A stretch of DNA of 5,575 bases from Synergistaceae bacterium. Lineage in GTDB: Bacteria > Synergistota > Synergistia > Synergistales > Aminobacteriaceae. The DNA lies in contig JAFRSL010000244.1 of assembly GCA_017427625.1 (NCBI GenBank), positions 1-5,575 on the forward strand, in the 5' to 3' direction. A program made the translations under genes and the position numbers. Within the stretch, counting starts at the first letter, position 1. Every line of letters starts with the position of its first letter. The notes under the pieces were generated by a model, which saw only the letters and a list, made by a program, of their open reading frames with translations, made no database searches and was not told the origin of the DNA. Positions 4,266 through 5,575 of this stretch are shown piece after piece.

Positions 4266-5575
4266 CTACTTCCCCAGTATGTCAGCCAAATCCTTCTCAG
4301 GTGTTGTGATCGGCTTGATCCCAAAATTCTCAACGAGGTAATTCAGAACGTTCGGCGAAACGAAAGCTGGAAGTGTAGGCCCGAGACGTATATTCTTGAT
4401 TCCCAGCGACAGAAGCGTCAGCAATATGCACACGGCCTTCTGTTCGTACCATGAGAGCACCAAGCTCAGCGGCAAGTCATTTACACCGCACTTGAACGCA
4501 TCAGCCAGAGCTAGTGCCACCTGAATCGCCGAGTAAGCATCGTTGCACTGCCCTATGTCGAGAAGTCTCGGGATTCCTCCAATCGTCCCCAAATCCAAAT
4601 CGTTGAAGCGAAACTTTCCGCAGGCAAGCGTAAGAATCACCGTATCATTCGGAGCGTTCTTCACGAAATCGCGGTAATAACTCCTTCCTGACCTCGCACC
4701 GTCGCAGCCCCCAACGAGGAAGAAATGACGTATTGCCCCTGACTTCACGGCCTCGATAACTTTGTCCGCTACTCCAAGTACCGCGCCATGTCCGAAGCCC
4801 GTCATTAAACTCCCGCCCGGAACATCATGATCATAGCCTCCGAGTTCGAGTGCCTTCGCGATTACGGGTGAGAAGTCGCGCCCTTCAATGTGAGTAACAC
4901 CGTCAAACTCAACGAGTCCAGCCGTAAATACGCGGTCAATGTAGCTTGACTTCGGAGGCATAAGGCAGTTTGTAGTGAAGACCAGCGCGCCGGGTACTGC
5001 ATCAAATTCCTTCTGCTGGTTCTGCCAAGCTGTCCCAAAATTCCCCTTGAGGTGCGAGAATTTCCGAAGCTCTGGGTATCCGTGAGCAGGCAACATTTCA
5101 CCGTGAGTGTAGACGTTGATGCCCTTGCCCTCAGTCTGACGTAAAAGTTCCTCCAAGTCCTTGAGGTCATGGCCTGTTATGACGATGAACGGGCCTTTCT
5201 CGACTCCTGTGCTCACTGTTACGGGCGATGGGGTTCCGTAAGTCTCAGTGTTAGCCTTGTCGAGCAGAGCCATGCACTTCAGGTTTACCTGCCCTGTTTC
5301 CATGACTAGCGGCAATAATTCATTCATTCCGTAATCATCATGTCCCAAAGCCGCCATAGCTTTCACGAAGAATTTGTTGACCTCATCATCACTATAGCCC
5401 AAAGCCCTGGCATGGTAAGCGTAAGCCGACATTACTCGAAGCCCGAAGAGTATCAGCGATTTCAGGGAACGTATATCCTCATTGGCATTCCAGATTTTAG
5501 CCATGTCGTAAGGTGATGAGGCTGTACGTTTTGTGATTGCGCTGACTTTTTCCGCGCTGAAGTTCACATTTGTTA
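4266..5575 (-). CDS. hcp: Hybrid cluster protein (prismane; hydroxylamine reductase), N-terminus cut by window edge
   Basis: Cytosolic Fe-S/oxo enzyme of anaerobes, described as a hydroxylamine reductase and as an NO reductase or S-nitrosylase in nitrosative stress. Counting from the GTG at 5567, all hybrid-cluster ligands are present: His133 (ITGHDL), Glu157 (THGEMLPAHGYP), Cys201 (TTNCLMPP), Cys288 (VGGCDGARSG), Cys316 (TLACGKFRFN), Cys341 (DIGQCNDAYS) and Glu375 (SWYEQKA). Their spacing fits Desulfovibrio Hcp (His244, Glu268, Cys312, Cys406, Cys434, Cys459, Glu494) with about 7 fewer residues between the first two cysteines. The frame stays open to 5575 and the residues before MNFS read TN, giving the family motif TNVNF, so the GTG is an internal Val codon. 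About 110 N-terminal residues, including the Cys motif for the second Fe-S cluster, lie outside. The Hcp class and any linked reductase gene (hcr) cannot be judged here. Confidence 0.96.
   Translation of the reverse strand, partial: TNVNFSAEKVSAITKRTASSPYDMAKIWNANEDIRSLKSLILFGLRVMSAYAYHARALGYSDDEVNKFFVKAMAALGHDDYGMNELLPLVMETGQVNLKCMALLDKANTETYGTPSPVTVSTGVEKGPFIVITGHDLKDLEELLRQTEGKGINVYTHGEMLPAHGYPELRKFSHLKGNFGTAWQNQQKEFDAVPGALVFTTNCLMPPKSSYIDRVFTAGLVEFDGVTHIEGRDFSPVIAKALELGGYDHDVPGGSLMTGFGHGAVLGVADKVIEAVKSGAIRHFFLVGGCDGARSGRSYYRDFVKNAPNDTVILTLACGKFRFNDLDLGTIGGIPRLLDIGQCNDAYSAIQVALALADAFKCGVNDLPLSLVLSWYEQKAVCILLTLLSLGIKNIRLGPTLPAFVSPNVLNYLVENFGIKPITTPEKDLADILGK

Noticed and set aside
4862..5170. 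Alternative minus-strand frame inside hcp
   Set aside because: It lies fully inside hcp, where the main frame carries all cluster ligands.

Overview
The window is a compact bacterial chromosomal segment. Every supported gene lies on the minus strand, so transcription runs from the right edge (5575) to the left (1). In transcription order: hybrid cluster protein Hcp (N-terminus cut off by the window edge), a histidine-triad (HIT) protein, ribosomal protein bS21 (rpsU), a GatB/YqeY-domain protein, an aldo/keto reductase, a 90-residue coiled-coil membrane protein, an MrpD/NuoM-like ion-translocating membrane subunit, and tRNA-Arg(CCG). I see no transposase, integrase, CRISPR array or phage gene.

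Organism (inference only): Hcp is typical of anaerobes and facultative anaerobes. The genes have strong AGGAGG-type ribosome binding sites, medium GC with AT-rich spacers, and the order HIT - rpsU - yqeY. Together these suggest an anaerobic bacterium of the Synergistota or Clostridia type. The sequence cannot settle the phylum.

Layout. 4266-5575: hcp, carrying all seven hybrid-cluster ligands, followed by a 117-base spacer with a weak hairpin and a good sigma70-type promoter (TTGAGA-17-TAAAAT). 3054-4148: a translation-linked cluster, hinT then rpsU then yqeY, driven from that promoter. A clear intrinsic terminator between rpsU and yqeY probably lets only part of the transcripts reach yqeY. 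2808-3053: a 246-base non-coding spacer with a GC-rich hairpin after yqeY, AT-rich imperfect repeats and opposed promoter-like sequences. 1977-2807: an aldo/keto reductase with an intact catalytic tetrad. 170-1919: a two-gene unit in which the coiled-coil/TM protein is probably translationally coupled to the antiporter-like subunit. 78-150: tRNA-Arg(CCG), whose -10 box contains the stop codon of the antiporter gene.

Most of the window is ordinary housekeeping and stress metabolism. The parts most worth a second look are the coupled small coiled-coil protein and orphan MrpD/NuoM-like subunit, the stop codon/-10 overlap at the tRNA, the rpsU-yqeY terminator, and the structured spacer before the aldo/keto reductase. 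I found no strong evidence of a wholly new system.
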